The notes under the pieces were generated by a model. It was not told where the DNA came from and searched no databases. It saw only the letters and a program-made list of their open reading frames with translations. This document shows, one piece after another, positions 29,011 through 40,359 of a DNA stretch of 64,000 nt. Numbering within the stretch: position 1 is the first letter of the stretch; each line of letters opens with the position of its first letter. Both the position numbers and the translations under genes were made by a program. The DNA is from Kosakonia radicincitans DSM 16656 (lineage in GTDB: Bacteria; Pseudomonadota; Gammaproteobacteria; Enterobacterales; Enterobacteriaceae), in contig NZ_CP018016.1 in the NCBI RefSeq assembly GCF_000280495.2, positions 3,906,001 through 3,970,000 of the forward strand, in the 5' to 3' direction.

Positions 29011-29943
29011 ATGGCGCATTCACATTCACACGCTCCCGCCGATGCCAACGCCCGGCGTTTGTTGCTGGCATTTATTGTCACCGCCGTTTTTATGTTGGTG
29101 GAAGTGGCTGGCGGGATTATTTCCGGCTCGCTGGCGCTACTGGCTGATGCTGGTCACATGCTTACCGATGCCGCCGCCCTGCTCTTCGCGCTATTAGCTG
29201 TCTGGTTTGCTCGCCAGCCGCCCAGCGCGCATCGTACGTTTGGCTGGCTGCGGCTGACGACGCTGGCCGCCTTTGTGAATGCGCTGGCGCTGGTGCTGAT
29301 TACCGTGTGGATTGTCTGGGAAGCACTTCAGCGCTTCTACCATCCGCAGCCGGTCGCCGGGTTAACCATGATGGTGATCGCTATTGCCGGTCTGCTGGCA
29401 AACATACTGGCGTTCTGGTTGCTGCATCGCGGTAGCGAAGAGAAGAATCTCAATGTGCGTGCTGCGGCGCTGCATGTACTGGGTGATCTGCTCGGTTCCG
29501 TTGGGGCGATCGCCGCCGCGCTGGTCATTATGCTGACCGGATGGACGCCGGTCGATCCGATACTTTCCGTGCTGGTTTCAGCGCTGGTGTTGCGCAGCGC
29601 CTGGCGTTTATTGAAGGAAAGCGTCAATGAATTGCTGGAAGGTGCGCCGTCGACATTCGACATTGGCGCGCTGAAACGCCATTTGCGCCGCGCCATTCCG
29701 GAAGTGCGCGACGTACACCATGTTCATGTCTGGCTGGTCGGTGAAAAACCATTAATGACGTTGCATGTGCAGGTTATTCCACCGCGGGATCACGATAAGC
29801 TACTCGGTGAGATCCAGCATTTCCTCATCCACCATTACCAGATTGAGCACTCCACCGTGCAGATGGAGTATCAGCTCTGTAACGGGCCAGACTGTACGCT
29901 GGGAGAATCACAGCCTGACCATCACCATCAGCATCACCATTAA
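29011..29943 (+). CDS. zitB: Zinc efflux transporter ZitB (CDF family)
   Basis: A 310-residue inner-membrane Zn2+/H+ antiporter. Six membrane helices follow a His-rich start ([10 protein letters not shown]); metal-site motifs are [13 protein letters not shown] in helix 2 and HVLGDLLGS in helix 5. The cytosolic domain [10 protein letters not shown] and a His-rich tail are typical. The stop codon overlaps the stop of convergent pnuC. Confidence 0.96.
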   Translation: MAHSHSHAPADANARRLLLAFIVTAVFMLVEVAGGIISGSLALLADAGHMLTDAAALLFALLAVWFARQPPSAHRTFGWLRLTTLAAFVNALALVLITVWIVWEALQRFYHPQPVAGLTMMVIAIAGLLANILAFWLLHRGSEEKNLNVRAAALHVLGDLLGSVGAIAAALVIMLTGWTPVDPILSVLVSALVLRSAWRLLKESVNELLEGAPSTFDIGALKRHLRRAIPEVRDVHHVHVWLVGEKPLMTLHVQVIPPRDHDKLLGEIQHFLIHHYQIEHSTVQMEYQLCNGPDCTLGESQPDHHHQHHH

Positions 29944-30659
29944 TGTGAAAACGCGTGAGAACCCCGCTCACGCGCGCTGTTCATCCACATCCGGCTGCCA
30001 TTAAGCGCAATGAATGTCAGGATCAGATACTCAAGCGACATCGCCCACACGCCTTGCAATGCGAAAATCACCACGCTGATGACGTTGATGATCACCCAGA
30101 GCAGCCAGTTTTCAACGTATTTGCGGGTCATCAGGATCATCGCCACAATCGACAACACCATCATGGAAGAATCCCAGAACGGGAAAGCATCGGGTTGCAG
30201 CTGCGGCATCGCCACATTCAGCCCCAGCGTTTGCATTACTGAGACAGCAATTTTCGTCAGAAACGCAAAGACAGGATCAATAAACGCGGTCATCAGGCCA
30301 ATCGCGACCACGCACACGGCCAGCCACGCCAGCGCCTTCGGCAACGGCAGCCAGCGAATTTGCAGCTCAGCCTCGTTTTGCGATGTCTGGCGTGACCAGG
30401 CGTACCAGCCGTAAATATTGGCAGCAAAGAAAAAGAGCTGGAGCAACAGGCTGGCGTAGAGCTGGATCTGGAAAAAGATAATGGCGAACAGCGTGACGTT
30501 TATCAGACCAAACGCGTAATTACTGATTTTCTCCAGGCTCGCCAGCCAGATACACAGTAAGCCCGCCAGCGTGCCTGCAGCTTCAATCCATGAGAGATCG
30601 TACCCACCAGCACCCAGCGGTATGTGCACCAGGATGTTCTGTGTACTAAAAAAATCCAT
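29940..30659 (-). CDS. pnuC: Nicotinamide riboside transporter PnuC
   Basis: A 239-residue, about seven-helix inner-membrane transporter for nicotinamide riboside. The WYAWSRQ and WVIINVISV segments carry substrate-site aromatic and polar residues of the family. It lies 37 bases downstream of nadA in a nadA-pnuC operon, so both respond to NadR. Confidence 0.96.
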   Translation of the reverse strand: MDFFSTQNILVHIPLGAGGYDLSWIEAAGTLAGLLCIWLASLEKISNYAFGLINVTLFAIIFFQIQLYASLLLQLFFFAANIYGWYAWSRQTSQNEAELQIRWLPLPKALAWLAVCVVAIGLMTAFIDPVFAFLTKIAVSVMQTLGLNVAMPQLQPDAFPFWDSSMMVLSIVAMILMTRKYVENWLLWVIINVISVVIFALQGVWAMSLEYLILTFIALNGSRMWMNSARERGSHAFSH

Positions 30660-30696
30660 TCTTTCCCCAGAGCGTATTGTTACGCGTTAAAAAGTA

Positions 30697-31740
30697 TTAA
30701 GGTCGTAGTGTAGCCGCAAAATCCAGCATGCGGTTCAGCGATACCAACGCGCCTTCGCGTAGTGCCGCATCAACATGGATCTCATGCTCAGCACCGGCGT
30801 GTTCCAGCCCTTCAGCAATCGCTTTCAGGCCATTCATCGCCATCCACGGACAGTGCGCACAACTGCGGCAAGTCGCCCCTTCTCCTGCTGTCGGCGCTTC
30901 AAACAGCTCTTTTTCCGGTACGGCTTGCTGCATCTTATAAAAGATACCCCGGTCAGTGGCGACAATAAGCTGTTTATGCGGCAGTGTTTTTGCCGCAGCA
31001 ATCAATTGGCTGGTGGAGCCTACAGCATCCGCCAGTTGCACGACCGATTGCGGCGATTCTGGATGCACCAGGATAGCGGCTTGCGGGTAGAGCGCCTTCA
31101 TGCGCATCAGCGCCTGGGTTTTAAATTCATCATGAACAATACAGGCGCCCTGCCAGCACAGCACATCAGCACCGGTCTGTTTCTGCACGTAGCTTCCCAG
31201 ATGTTTGTCCGGCGCCCAGATAATTTTCTCGCCGAGGCTATCGAGATGCTCAATCAACTCGACGGCAATACTGGACGTTACGACCCAGTCGGCACGCGCT
31301 TTCACTGCTGCCGAGGTATTGGCATAGACCACCACTGTACGATCCGGGTGAGCGTCGCAGAAAGCAGTAAACTCATCAATCGGGCAGCCCAGATCGAGTG
31401 AACATTCGGCGTGCAGTGTTGGCATCAGGATGTTTTTTTCCGGGCTGAGAATTTTAGCGGTCTCGCCCATAAAACGAACGCCTGCGACCAGCAGCGTGGA
31501 GGCTGGATGTCTGGCACCAAAGCGCGCCATCTCCAGCGAATCGGCGATACAACCCCCAGTCTCTTCCGCCAGTTGTTGGATCTCCGGGTCGGTATAATAG
31601 TGCGCGACCATCACCGCATCCCGTTCTTTCAGCAAGCGTTTGATTTTCTCGCGGTAAAATTGCTTGTCTTGCTGATCCAGCGGCTGGGGTTTTGGCGGAA
31701 AAGGATAGATTGCGGCTTCAGGGTCAAACATTACGCTCAT
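30697..31740 (-). CDS. nadA: Quinolinate synthase A
   Basis: Condenses iminoaspartate with dihydroxyacetone phosphate to quinolinate, de novo NAD synthesis. The three [4Fe-4S] ligand cysteines lie in [19 protein letters not shown] and CRSCAHCPW. Two ATGs are in tandem; I use the second (31740), which gives 347 residues as in E. coli. Confidence 0.97.
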   Translation of the reverse strand: MSVMFDPEAAIYPFPPKPQPLDQQDKQFYREKIKRLLKERDAVMVAHYYTDPEIQQLAEETGGCIADSLEMARFGARHPASTLLVAGVRFMGETAKILSPEKNILMPTLHAECSLDLGCPIDEFTAFCDAHPDRTVVVYANTSAAVKARADWVVTSSIAVELIEHLDSLGEKIIWAPDKHLGSYVQKQTGADVLCWQGACIVHDEFKTQALMRMKALYPQAAILVHPESPQSVVQLADAVGSTSQLIAAAKTLPHKQLIVATDRGIFYKMQQAVPEKELFEAPTAGEGATCRSCAHCPWMAMNGLKAIAEGLEHAGAEHEIHVDAALREGALVSLNRMLDFAATLRP

Positions 31741-31813
31741 CATGCTTACTCGTTTTTCTTGCTGAACTTAACAACCGGGTTCGTCACCATGGAAGCGGGT
31801 AATCCGGCAGAGA

Positions 31814-31831
31814 TGTTTTATATACTAAACA
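31814..31831 (-). promoter_or_regulatory. NadR operator of nadA-pnuC
   Basis: TGTTTT-ATATAC-TAAACA matches TGTTTA-N6-TAAACA at 11 of 12 positions, 74 bases upstream of nadA. Confidence 0.85.
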
Positions 31832-31995
31832 AGATAGCCGATTGCGTAAAAAATGTCGTGATGAATTTTTAAGGAATGGCAGATCCCCCTCCAACAGCAG
31901 CTACTGCTGACGCTGTGCTTAGCAGGCCTATGGATGGATATCGCGGGATTGACGGATGTCAGAAAGCAAAAAACCCGCCAGCGCCATTTTACATG

Positions 31996-32012
31996 GGTGG
32001 GTCGTGCAGGAT
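31996..32012 (-). repeat. Copy of a tRNA-Lys 3' end after the last tRNA gene
   Basis: GGTGGGTCGTGCAGGAT is the exact 3' end of the tRNA-Lys genes upstream, but is followed by unrelated sequence instead of a tRNA body. A T-rich segment on the minus strand beyond it (31965-31980) may form a second terminator hairpin. The rest of 31863-32099 has no gene. Confidence 0.7.
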
Positions 32013-32099
32013 GACTCGCTTCGCTCGCCCTTCGAACGCTGCGCGTTGTTCAAAATTGTTCCCGACAATTTTGTCGAATCTTCTCTATTCGCAGAAAGC

Positions 32100-32126
32100 A
32101 AAAAAGCGCCTTTAGGGCGCTTTTTT
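32100..32126 (-). terminator. Terminator of the Lys/Val tRNA operon
   Basis: AAAAAAGCGCC / GGCGCTTTTTT hairpin four bases beyond the last tRNA-Lys, ending in a T run on the minus strand. Confidence 0.85.
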
Positions 32127-32130
32127 ACAT

Positions 32131-32206
32131 TGGTGGGTCGTGCAGGATTCGAACCTGCGACCAATTGATTAAAAGTCAACTGCTCTACCAACTGAGCTAA
32201 CGACCC
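32131..32206 (-). tRNA. tRNA-Lys (anticodon TTT)
   Basis: 76 bases including an encoded CCA. Acceptor GGGTCGT pairs with ACGACCC, the anticodon loop reads CTTTTAA and the T-loop is GTTCGAATC. Fifth and last tRNA of the minus-strand operon. Confidence 0.97.
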
Positions 32207-32247
32207 CTTACGGAACTGCTCTTCGAAGTAATCACCCACGTTGAAAG

Positions 32248-32323
32248 TGGTGGGTCGTGCAGGATTCGAACCTGCGACCAATTGATTAAAAGTCAACTGC
32301 TCTACCAACTGAGCTAACGACCC
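32248..32323 (-). tRNA. tRNA-Lys (anticodon TTT)
   Basis: Sequence identical to the other tRNA-Lys copies in this operon, 76 bases with encoded CCA. Fourth gene of the operon. Confidence 0.97.
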
Positions 32324-32370
32324 ATAGGGGTAGTGACTTCGAAGATAATTTTACCAGGAACCACATTAAG

Positions 32371-32472
32371 TGGTGGATCGTGCAGGATGATTTGGCCTTT
32401 GCCTCGCCCTGTGGCGTCGCTGCTGCTGCAACGTTATCCTTCACGTTTAACACCATTAGATTGATGTTAAAT
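32371..32472 (-). repeat. tRNA spacer repeat, copy 1
   Basis: Begins (plus strand) with TGGTGGATCGTGCAGGAT, a near-copy of the tRNA-Lys 3' end, and continues with a GC-rich segment and CAACGTTATCCTTCACG before a GATGTTAAAT just 3' of a complete tRNA-Lys. The same order is found at 32656-32754. The two copies look like duplicated spacers of the tRNA operon. Confidence 0.75.
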
Positions 32473-32548
32473 TGGTGGGTCGTGCAGGATTCGAACCTGC
32501 GACCAATTGATTAAAAGTCAACTGCTCTACCAACTGAGCTAACGACCC
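32473..32548 (-). tRNA. tRNA-Lys (anticodon TTT)
   Basis: Identical in sequence to the other tRNA-Lys genes, 76 bases with encoded CCA; only three bases from the preceding tRNA-Val. Third gene of the operon. Confidence 0.97.
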
Positions 32549-32551
32549 GAG

Positions 32552-32627
32552 TGGTGGGTGATGACGGGATCGAACCGCCGACCCCCTCCTTGTAAGGGAG
32601 GTGCTCTCCCAGCTGAGCTAATCACCC
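32552..32627 (-). tRNA. tRNA-Val (anticodon TAC)
   Basis: 76 bases with encoded CCA. Acceptor GGGTGAT pairs with ATCACCC, anticodon stem-loop CCTCCCTTACAAGGAGG reads TAC. Second gene of the operon. Confidence 0.97.
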
Positions 32628-32655
32628 GATACTACGTGCTGGATACTACTTTAAG

Positions 32656-32754
32656 TGATGGGTCGTGAGGATAATTCGGCTTTGCCTTACCCTGTCGGGC
32701 CGTTGCTACGCAACGTTATCCTTCACGCTTAACATCTCCACCCCGATGTTAAAT
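32656..32754 (-). repeat. tRNA spacer repeat, copy 2
   Basis: Begins with TGATGGGTCGTGAGGAT, a slightly decayed tRNA-Lys 3' end, followed by CAACGTTATCCTTCACG and GATGTTAAAT as in copy 1. It separates the first tRNA-Lys from tRNA-Val. Confidence 0.75.
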
Positions 32755-32830
32755 TGGTGGGTCGTGCAGGATTCGAACCTGCGACCAATTGATTAAAAGT
32801 CAACTGCTCTACCAACTGAGCTAACGACCC
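32755..32830 (-). tRNA. tRNA-Lys (anticodon TTT)
   Basis: 76 bases with encoded CCA. First gene of the minus-strand tRNA operon, about 50 bases from the predicted promoter. Confidence 0.97.
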
Positions 32831-32880
32831 ACTTTCATGTTGCCTCTGGTTTAAGAGATATCCCGTGGCAACGGCGGCAT

Positions 32881-32908
32881 ATATTACTGATTTAAGATTT
32901 CAGCGCAA
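32881..32908 (-). promoter_or_regulatory. Putative promoter of the tRNA operon
   Basis: On the minus strand TTGCGC (32903-32908), a 16-base spacer and TAATAT (32881-32886), followed by a GC-rich discriminator ATGCCGCCG as expected for a stringently controlled stable-RNA promoter. Confidence 0.55.
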
Positions 32909-32956
32909 CAACAATTTCAACCAGAATGACTTAACTGCTTATGATTCATGCGACAA

Positions 32957-32982
32957 GACCAGAAAAAACACGATTTCTGGTC
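32957..32982 (-). terminator. Possible terminator after cpoB
   Basis: GACCAGAAA / TTTCTGGTC stem with an 8-base loop, just beyond the cpoB stop; the trailing T run is weak. Confidence 0.4.
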
Positions 32983-32994
32983 ATGCGCTATGCA

Positions 32995-33798
32995 TTACAT
33001 AGAACCAAGGCGTTTTTGCGCTTGTTTCGCGCCGTCGGTACCAGGGTATTTACTGACCACCTGCTGGTAAACCGCTTTCGCCTTCGCGCTGTCACCTTTG
33101 TCCTGCATAATCACGCCGACCTTGAACATAGCGTCAGGCGCTTTAGGCGACTTCGGGTAATTCTTCACCACAGAGGCAAAGTAATAAGCAGCGTCGTCTT
33201 TTTTACCCTTGTTATAATTCAACTGACCAAGCCAGTAGTTGGCATTCGGTATGTAGGTTGAATCTGGGTACTTTTTGACAAAATTCTGGAAAGCAGCGAG
33301 CGCATCATCCTGACGGGATTTATCCTGTACCAGCGCAATCGCCGCATTGTAATCCGTATTTGCATCGCCGCTTTGAACGGGAGCACCAGACGTTGCCGCA
33401 CCGTTATTTGCGCCCGTATCCGCTGCTGGCGCTTGCGCCGCCGCACCGCTCTGATCGCCGGAAGCTTGCTGCGTCTGTCCCGCTGTGCCACTGCTCAAAT
33501 TGCCTATCTGCTGCAAAATTTGCTGTTGGCGTTCAACCACCTGATTAAGCTGATACTGATTTTCCTGGATTTGTCCACGAAGGGTATCAATATCGGCCTG
33601 ATTATCGGAGAGTTGTTGCTGGAGTTGAGTCAAAAGCTGGCTATGAGCATTAGAAATACGCTCGAGTTGAGTGACACGGTCTTCGACCGAGCCTGAGCCG
33701 ACACTACTGATTGGCGCCTGAGCATTAGCGGCCCATGGGGCCGCTATGCCAACCAGTAACGACAGACTCAACAAATGATGTCTGAAGTTACTGCTCAT
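32995..33798 (-). CDS. cpoB: CpoB, periplasmic Tol/PBP1B coordinator
   Basis: A 267-residue periplasmic protein (formerly YbgF; E. coli 263 aa) that links Tol-Pal constriction to PBP1B during division. Signal peptide to about residue 26, then a trimeric coiled coil (RVTQLERISNAHSQLLTQLQ), a low-complexity linker and C-terminal TPR repeats (NYWLGQLNYNKGKKDDA, ...). Last gene of the ybgC-tol-pal operon. Confidence 0.96.
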   Translation of the reverse strand: MSSNFRHHLLSLSLLVGIAAPWAANAQAPISSVGSGSVEDRVTQLERISNAHSQLLTQLQQQLSDNQADIDTLRGQIQENQYQLNQVVERQQQILQQIGNLSSGTAGQTQQASGDQSGAAAQAPAADTGANNGAATSGAPVQSGDANTDYNAAIALVQDKSRQDDALAAFQNFVKKYPDSTYIPNANYWLGQLNYNKGKKDDAAYYFASVVKNYPKSPKAPDAMFKVGVIMQDKGDSAKAKAVYQQVVSKYPGTDGAKQAQKRLGSM

Positions 33799-33807
33799 GC
33801 AATTCTC

Positions 33808-35645
<1,838 letters not shown>

Positions 35646-35783
35646 CATATCTCCCTTATCCGGGTGGAAAACCCGCGATAATTTAGCAGAATTTTAACAA
35701 ACTCAATAAGACAAAACTACCCGCGTCGGAACAACCGGTACGATTTCCCCCCGCGCGGTGCGAAGGAAAGTCTACCTTATGGT

Positions 35784-37070
35784 TTAAGGTCCTGGTTTAA
35801 AGTCCAGCGGCGCATTTTTGAACACTTCATACACAGCCTGACTTGGCGGCTTCGGTATTTTTGCCTGTCTTGCAGCTGCAAGAGCCGCCTGACAAAGCGC
35901 CGGGTCGCCACCTTCGGACTGAATATCTAACAGCATGCCATCCGGCGCCAGTTTGACACGCAACGTACAGGTTTTCCCCGCATAGGAGGAGGAATCATAA
36001 AAGCGGCTTTCAATCGCCGATTTTATCTGCCCTGCATAGTTACTGATGTCAGCACCTGATGCGCCGTTGTTCTTAGTGTTACCAGAACCGGCTGCAGCTG
36101 CATTATTCCCTTTCGCCCCGCCACCTGTTTTCGGCGCATTCTTACCGGAACTTAAATCGCCAAACAGATCGTCAACGCCAGCGGCAGCAGCGGCTTTTTC
36201 AGCGGCGGCTTTCTTGGCAGCAGCCGCTTTTTCAGCTGCCGCTTTCTTATCGGCGGCGGCCTTCTCAGCGGCTGCAGCTTTCTTCTCTTCTGCAGCTTTT
36301 TCAGCGGCAGCAGCTTTCGCAGCAGCAGCCTTCTCAGCCGCAGCAGCTTTCTCTGCTGCAGCTTTCTCCGCGGCAGCTTGTTTAGCCGCTTCGGCCTGTG
36401 CTTTCTTCTCAGCGTCTGCCTGAGCTTTCTTCGCTGCTTCAGCTTCCGCTTTTTTCTTCGCATCTGCGGCGGCTTTTGCGGCTTCAGCTTCTGCTTTTTT
36501 CTGTGCGTCGGCAGCGGCTTTTGCGGCTTCAGCTTCCGCTTTTTTCTGTGCATCGGCAGCGGCTTTCTTCGCTGCTTCTGCTGCTTCTTTTGCCTGAGCG
36601 TCTGCTTTAGCTTTTGCATCAGCGGCTGCTTTCGCTGCGGCTTCTTCAGCTTGCTTCTGTTGCTGCTGCGCTTTTTTCGCCGCCTCTTCCGCTTGTTTCT
36701 GCTGCTCGGCCTGTTCGCGCGCGGCTTCCTGCGCCTGCAAACGCTCCTGCTCCAGCTGTTTCAAACGCTCCTGCTCGGCAGCCTGCTTTTCACGCAGCTC
36801 TTCCGCCTGCTGTTGCGCCTGTTTTTCGCGCTGCTCTTTGGCTCGTTGCGCGCTGGCTTGCTGCTGCTGTTGGCGATTGTAATTGTCCACCACAGCACCG
36901 GGATCGACCATCACCGCATCGATCGCCGAGCCACCGCCGCCGCCCGCAGACGCATCAATATGCTCGTCGAACGAACTCCAAATCAGCAGCGCCACCAGAA
37001 TTACGTGCAGCACGGCTGAGATGATTATCGCTCGCTTAAGCTTGTCGTTTTGTACGGTTGCCTTTGACAC
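35784..37070 (-). CDS. tolA: Tol-Pal energy-transducing protein TolA
   Basis: A 428-residue inner-membrane protein (E. coli 421). Membrane anchor at about residues 13-34 (with the SHLS-like segment AVLHVILVALLI), a long Ala/Lys/Glu/Gln helical domain II (about 50-310) and the globular domain III (from ISNYAGQIKSAIES) that contacts TolB and colicins. The extra length is in domain II repeats. Works with TolQR using proton motive force. Confidence 0.97.
   Translation of the reverse strand: MSKATVQNDKLKRAIIISAVLHVILVALLIWSSFDEHIDASAGGGGGSAIDAVMVDPGAVVDNYNRQQQQQASAQRAKEQREKQAQQQAEELREKQAAEQERLKQLEQERLQAQEAAREQAEQQKQAEEAAKKAQQQQKQAEEAAAKAAADAKAKADAQAKEAAEAAKKAAADAQKKAEAEAAKAAADAQKKAEAEAAKAAADAKKKAEAEAAKKAQADAEKKAQAEAAKQAAAEKAAAEKAAAAEKAAAAKAAAAEKAAEEKKAAAAEKAAADKKAAAEKAAAAKKAAAEKAAAAAGVDDLFGDLSSGKNAPKTGGGAKGNNAAAAGSGNTKNNGASGADISNYAGQIKSAIESRFYDSSSYAGKTCTLRVKLAPDGMLLDIQSEGGDPALCQAALAAARQAKIPKPPSQAVYEVFKNAPLDFKPGP
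36426..36560 (-). repeat. tolA: 45-base tandem repeats in tolA domain II
   Basis: Two adjacent 45-base units (36471-36515 and 36516-36560) differ at about two positions; a more divergent third unit precedes them (36426-36470). Each encodes a 15-residue period of the type KAEAEAAKAAADAQK. Slippage here would change the length of the periplasmic helix in frame. Confidence 0.85.
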
Positions 37071-37109
37071 TCTCGGTTCCCAAAAACTGTCCGCCTGTCA
37101 GGCGAGTGA

Positions 37110-37538
37110 TCAGATAGGCTGCGTCATCAAGCCAACCGATTTCACACCCGCGCTATGTAACAGGTTCAGCGCTTTAATGATTTCATCGTACGGCACATCT
37201 TTCGCTCCGCCGATTAAGAACACGGTTTTCGGATTGGATTGCAGGCGACGCTGCGCCTCGGCAATCACCTGCTCTGGCGGTAGCTGATCCATGCGATCTT
37301 TTTCCACCACCACGCTGTACTGTCCGACACCGGAAACCTCAATAATGACCGGAGGATCGTCATTGGTACTGACGGTCTGCGATTCCGTCGCATCCGGCAG
37401 ATCGACCTCTACGCTCTGCGTGATGATCGGCGCTGTTGCCATAAAGATCAGCAGCAGCACCAGCAACACGTCCAGCAACGGTACAATGTTGATTTCAGAC
37501 TTGAGGCCACGACTGCCCCGCCCACGCGTTCTGGCCAT
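37110..37538 (-). CDS. tolR: Tol-Pal proton-channel subunit TolR
   Basis: 142 residues, as in E. coli. One N-terminal membrane helix carrying Asp23 (in NIVPLLDVLLVLLLIF), which conducts protons with TolQ, then a periplasmic domain. Three bases after tolQ. Confidence 0.97.
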   Translation of the reverse strand: MARTRGRGSRGLKSEINIVPLLDVLLVLLLIFMATAPIITQSVEVDLPDATESQTVSTNDDPPVIIEVSGVGQYSVVVEKDRMDQLPPEQVIAEAQRRLQSNPKTVFLIGGAKDVPYDEIIKALNLLHSAGVKSVGLMTQPI

Positions 37539-37541
37539 GGA

Positions 37542-38635
<1,094 letters not shown>

Positions 38636-38741
38636 TTTACATCCCGGTAATGCAAAAAAAGTTAGAGCTTTTAAACTTCGCTACTATACGCGCGGGAAAG
38701 GTGCTTTGGAATGGGTTCAGGTAAACGGATAGTAAAAATTT

Positions 38742-38761
38742 ATGGGCTTTTGCAAGCCCAT
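38742..38761 (-). terminator. Probable terminator of cydABX-ybgE
   Basis: ATGGGCTT / AAGCCCAT stem followed on the minus strand by AAATTTTT, 22 bases after ybgE. Confidence 0.6.
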
Positions 38762-38783
38762 GAGGATAGCGGATATTTCTTAT

Positions 38784-39077
38784 TCAAAAGAAGAAAAAAA
38801 TAAGCCCCGCCAGCAGAACGGCATCAGCAATAAGCGGGCAGAAAAAACCCTGCCAGTGAATGGCGCGCGGACGAAAACCGACGCCATGGATAACCCCGGC
38901 ACACACCGCCCACATCAGCAGCAATCCGTGCCAGATCTCCAGCTCGCTGGTTTTCGCAGCAAAACGGGACGGATCCCAGAAAATGCAGCCAGCCAGCAGG
39001 AGCGCCATTATTAAGGAAAGGGCCCTTAACGGGCCCTTATCCATTACCGCATACAATTTTGCGATAACTTTTTCCAT
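38784..39077 (-). CDS. ybgE: YbgE, small membrane protein of the cyd operon
   Basis: A 97-residue protein with about three membrane helices (SLIMALLLAGCIFWDP, GLLLMWAVCAGVIHGVGF, AVLLAGLIFFFF). It closely resembles E. coli YbgE; its ATG shares one base with the cydX stop. Probably cyd-associated, exact role unknown. Confidence 0.93.
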   Translation of the reverse strand: MEKVIAKLYAVMDKGPLRALSLIMALLLAGCIFWDPSRFAAKTSELEIWHGLLLMWAVCAGVIHGVGFRPRAIHWQGFFCPLIADAVLLAGLIFFFF

Positions 39078-39190
39078 TACTGTTCTTCTTGTCCGGCTTT
39101 CGACGCTTCAACGTGTTCCAGCGCCAGGGCGGTAATCACTCCAAAAGCACAGGCAAGAAGCGTTCCTAAAATCCATGCGAAATACCACAT
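39077..39190 (-). CDS. cydX: CydX, small subunit of cytochrome bd-I
   Basis: A 37-residue single-helix protein beginning MWYFAWILGTLLACAFGV, almost the same as E. coli CydX, which stabilises the haems of CydAB. It lies 14 bases after cydB and overlaps ybgE by one base (TAATG). Confidence 0.95.
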   Translation of the reverse strand: MWYFAWILGTLLACAFGVITALALEHVEASKAGQEEQ

Positions 39191-39204
39191 ATTCAGCTCC
39201 TTAC

Positions 39205-40344
39205 TTAGTACATAGAGTGGGTATTGCTTTCAATATGTTCTTTGGTGATACGGCCGAACATTTTCCAGTAACACCAGATGGTGTAGAGCAGAACGATTGG
39301 CACAAATACCAGAGCAACATAGGTCATCAGATTCAGCGTCAGTTGGGTCGATGTTGCATCCCACATGGTCAGGCTAGCTTTCAGCATGGTGCTTGACGGC
39401 ATGATGAACGGGAACATCGCGATACCGGCGGTCAGAATGATGCAGGCCAGGGTCAGCGAAGAGAACACAAATGCCCAGGCCGCTTTATCCAGACGCGCGG
39501 TCAGTACGGTCAACAGCGGCAGGACTACGCCCAGCGCCGGGATCACCCACAACACAGGCGTGTTGTTAAAGTTAGTCAGCCAGGCACCAGCCTGTAGCGC
39601 AACGTCTTTAAGCAACGGATTAGACGGGGCGTGATGATCCATCACAGAGGTCACTACATAGCCATCAATGCCGTAAACCACCCACACACCGGCCAGTGCG
39701 AAGCAGATCAGCGTCACCAGTGCGGCGATCTGCACAGTAGCGCGAGCACGCAGATGCAGTTCACCCACGGTACGCATTTGCAGATATGTTGCGCCTTGCG
39801 TCAGGATCATCGCCACACTAACCACACCCGCCAGCAGACCAAACGGATTCAGCAACTGGAAGAAATTGCCGGTGTAGAACAGACGCATATCGTTGTCGAG
39901 GTGGAATGGCACACCCTGCAGCAGGTTGCCAAACGCCACGCCAATCACCAGCGGCGGTACGAAGCTACCGATGAAAATGCCCCAGTCCCACATCCCGCGC
40001 CAGCGATTGTCTTCAATCTTCGAGCGGTAATCGAAACCCACCGGACGGAAGAAGAGAGAAGCCAACACGAGGATCATCGCAACATAGAAGCCGGAGAACG
40101 CAGCAGCGTAAACCATCGGCCAGGCAGCGAACAGCGCGCCACCAGCGGTGATCAGCCAAACCTGGTTGCCGTCCCAGTGCGGCGCAATGGCGTTAATCAT
40201 CACGCGGCGCTCAGTGTCGCTACGACCCAGCACGCGGGTCAGCATGCCCACACCCATGTCGAAGCCATCTGTGACAGCGAAACCAATCAGCAAAATACCG
40301 ACCAGCAGCCACCAGATAAAACGTAATACTTCATAATCGATCAT
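39205..40344 (-). CDS. cydB: Cytochrome bd-I ubiquinol oxidase subunit II
   Basis: 379 residues with about nine membrane helices; GVVLLG-type helices and conserved APHWDGNQVWLITAGGALFAAWP as in E. coli CydB. Partner of CydA in the high-affinity oxygen reductase. Confidence 0.98.
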   Translation of the reverse strand: MIDYEVLRFIWWLLVGILLIGFAVTDGFDMGVGMLTRVLGRSDTERRVMINAIAPHWDGNQVWLITAGGALFAAWPMVYAAAFSGFYVAMILVLASLFFRPVGFDYRSKIEDNRWRGMWDWGIFIGSFVPPLVIGVAFGNLLQGVPFHLDNDMRLFYTGNFFQLLNPFGLLAGVVSVAMILTQGATYLQMRTVGELHLRARATVQIAALVTLICFALAGVWVVYGIDGYVVTSVMDHHAPSNPLLKDVALQAGAWLTNFNNTPVLWVIPALGVVLPLLTVLTARLDKAAWAFVFSSLTLACIILTAGIAMFPFIMPSSTMLKASLTMWDATSTQLTLNLMTYVALVFVPIVLLYTIWCYWKMFGRITKEHIESNTHSMY

Positions 40345-40359
40345 TTGACGACTCCTGTC

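Noticed and set aside
31928..32308. Open frame of 126 codons across two tRNA-Lys genes
   Set aside because: It is an artefact of tRNA sequence; the repeated NQLVAGSNPARPT-type translation comes from the tRNA bodies.
32131..32830. CRISPR-like array because of repeated units
   Set aside because: The repeats are complete tRNA genes and their spacers; no cas genes or regular repeat-spacer spacing.
39631..40326. 231-codon plus-strand frame rich in His and Gln
   Set aside because: Antisense translation of cydB hydrophobic helices; typical of shadow frames over membrane proteins.
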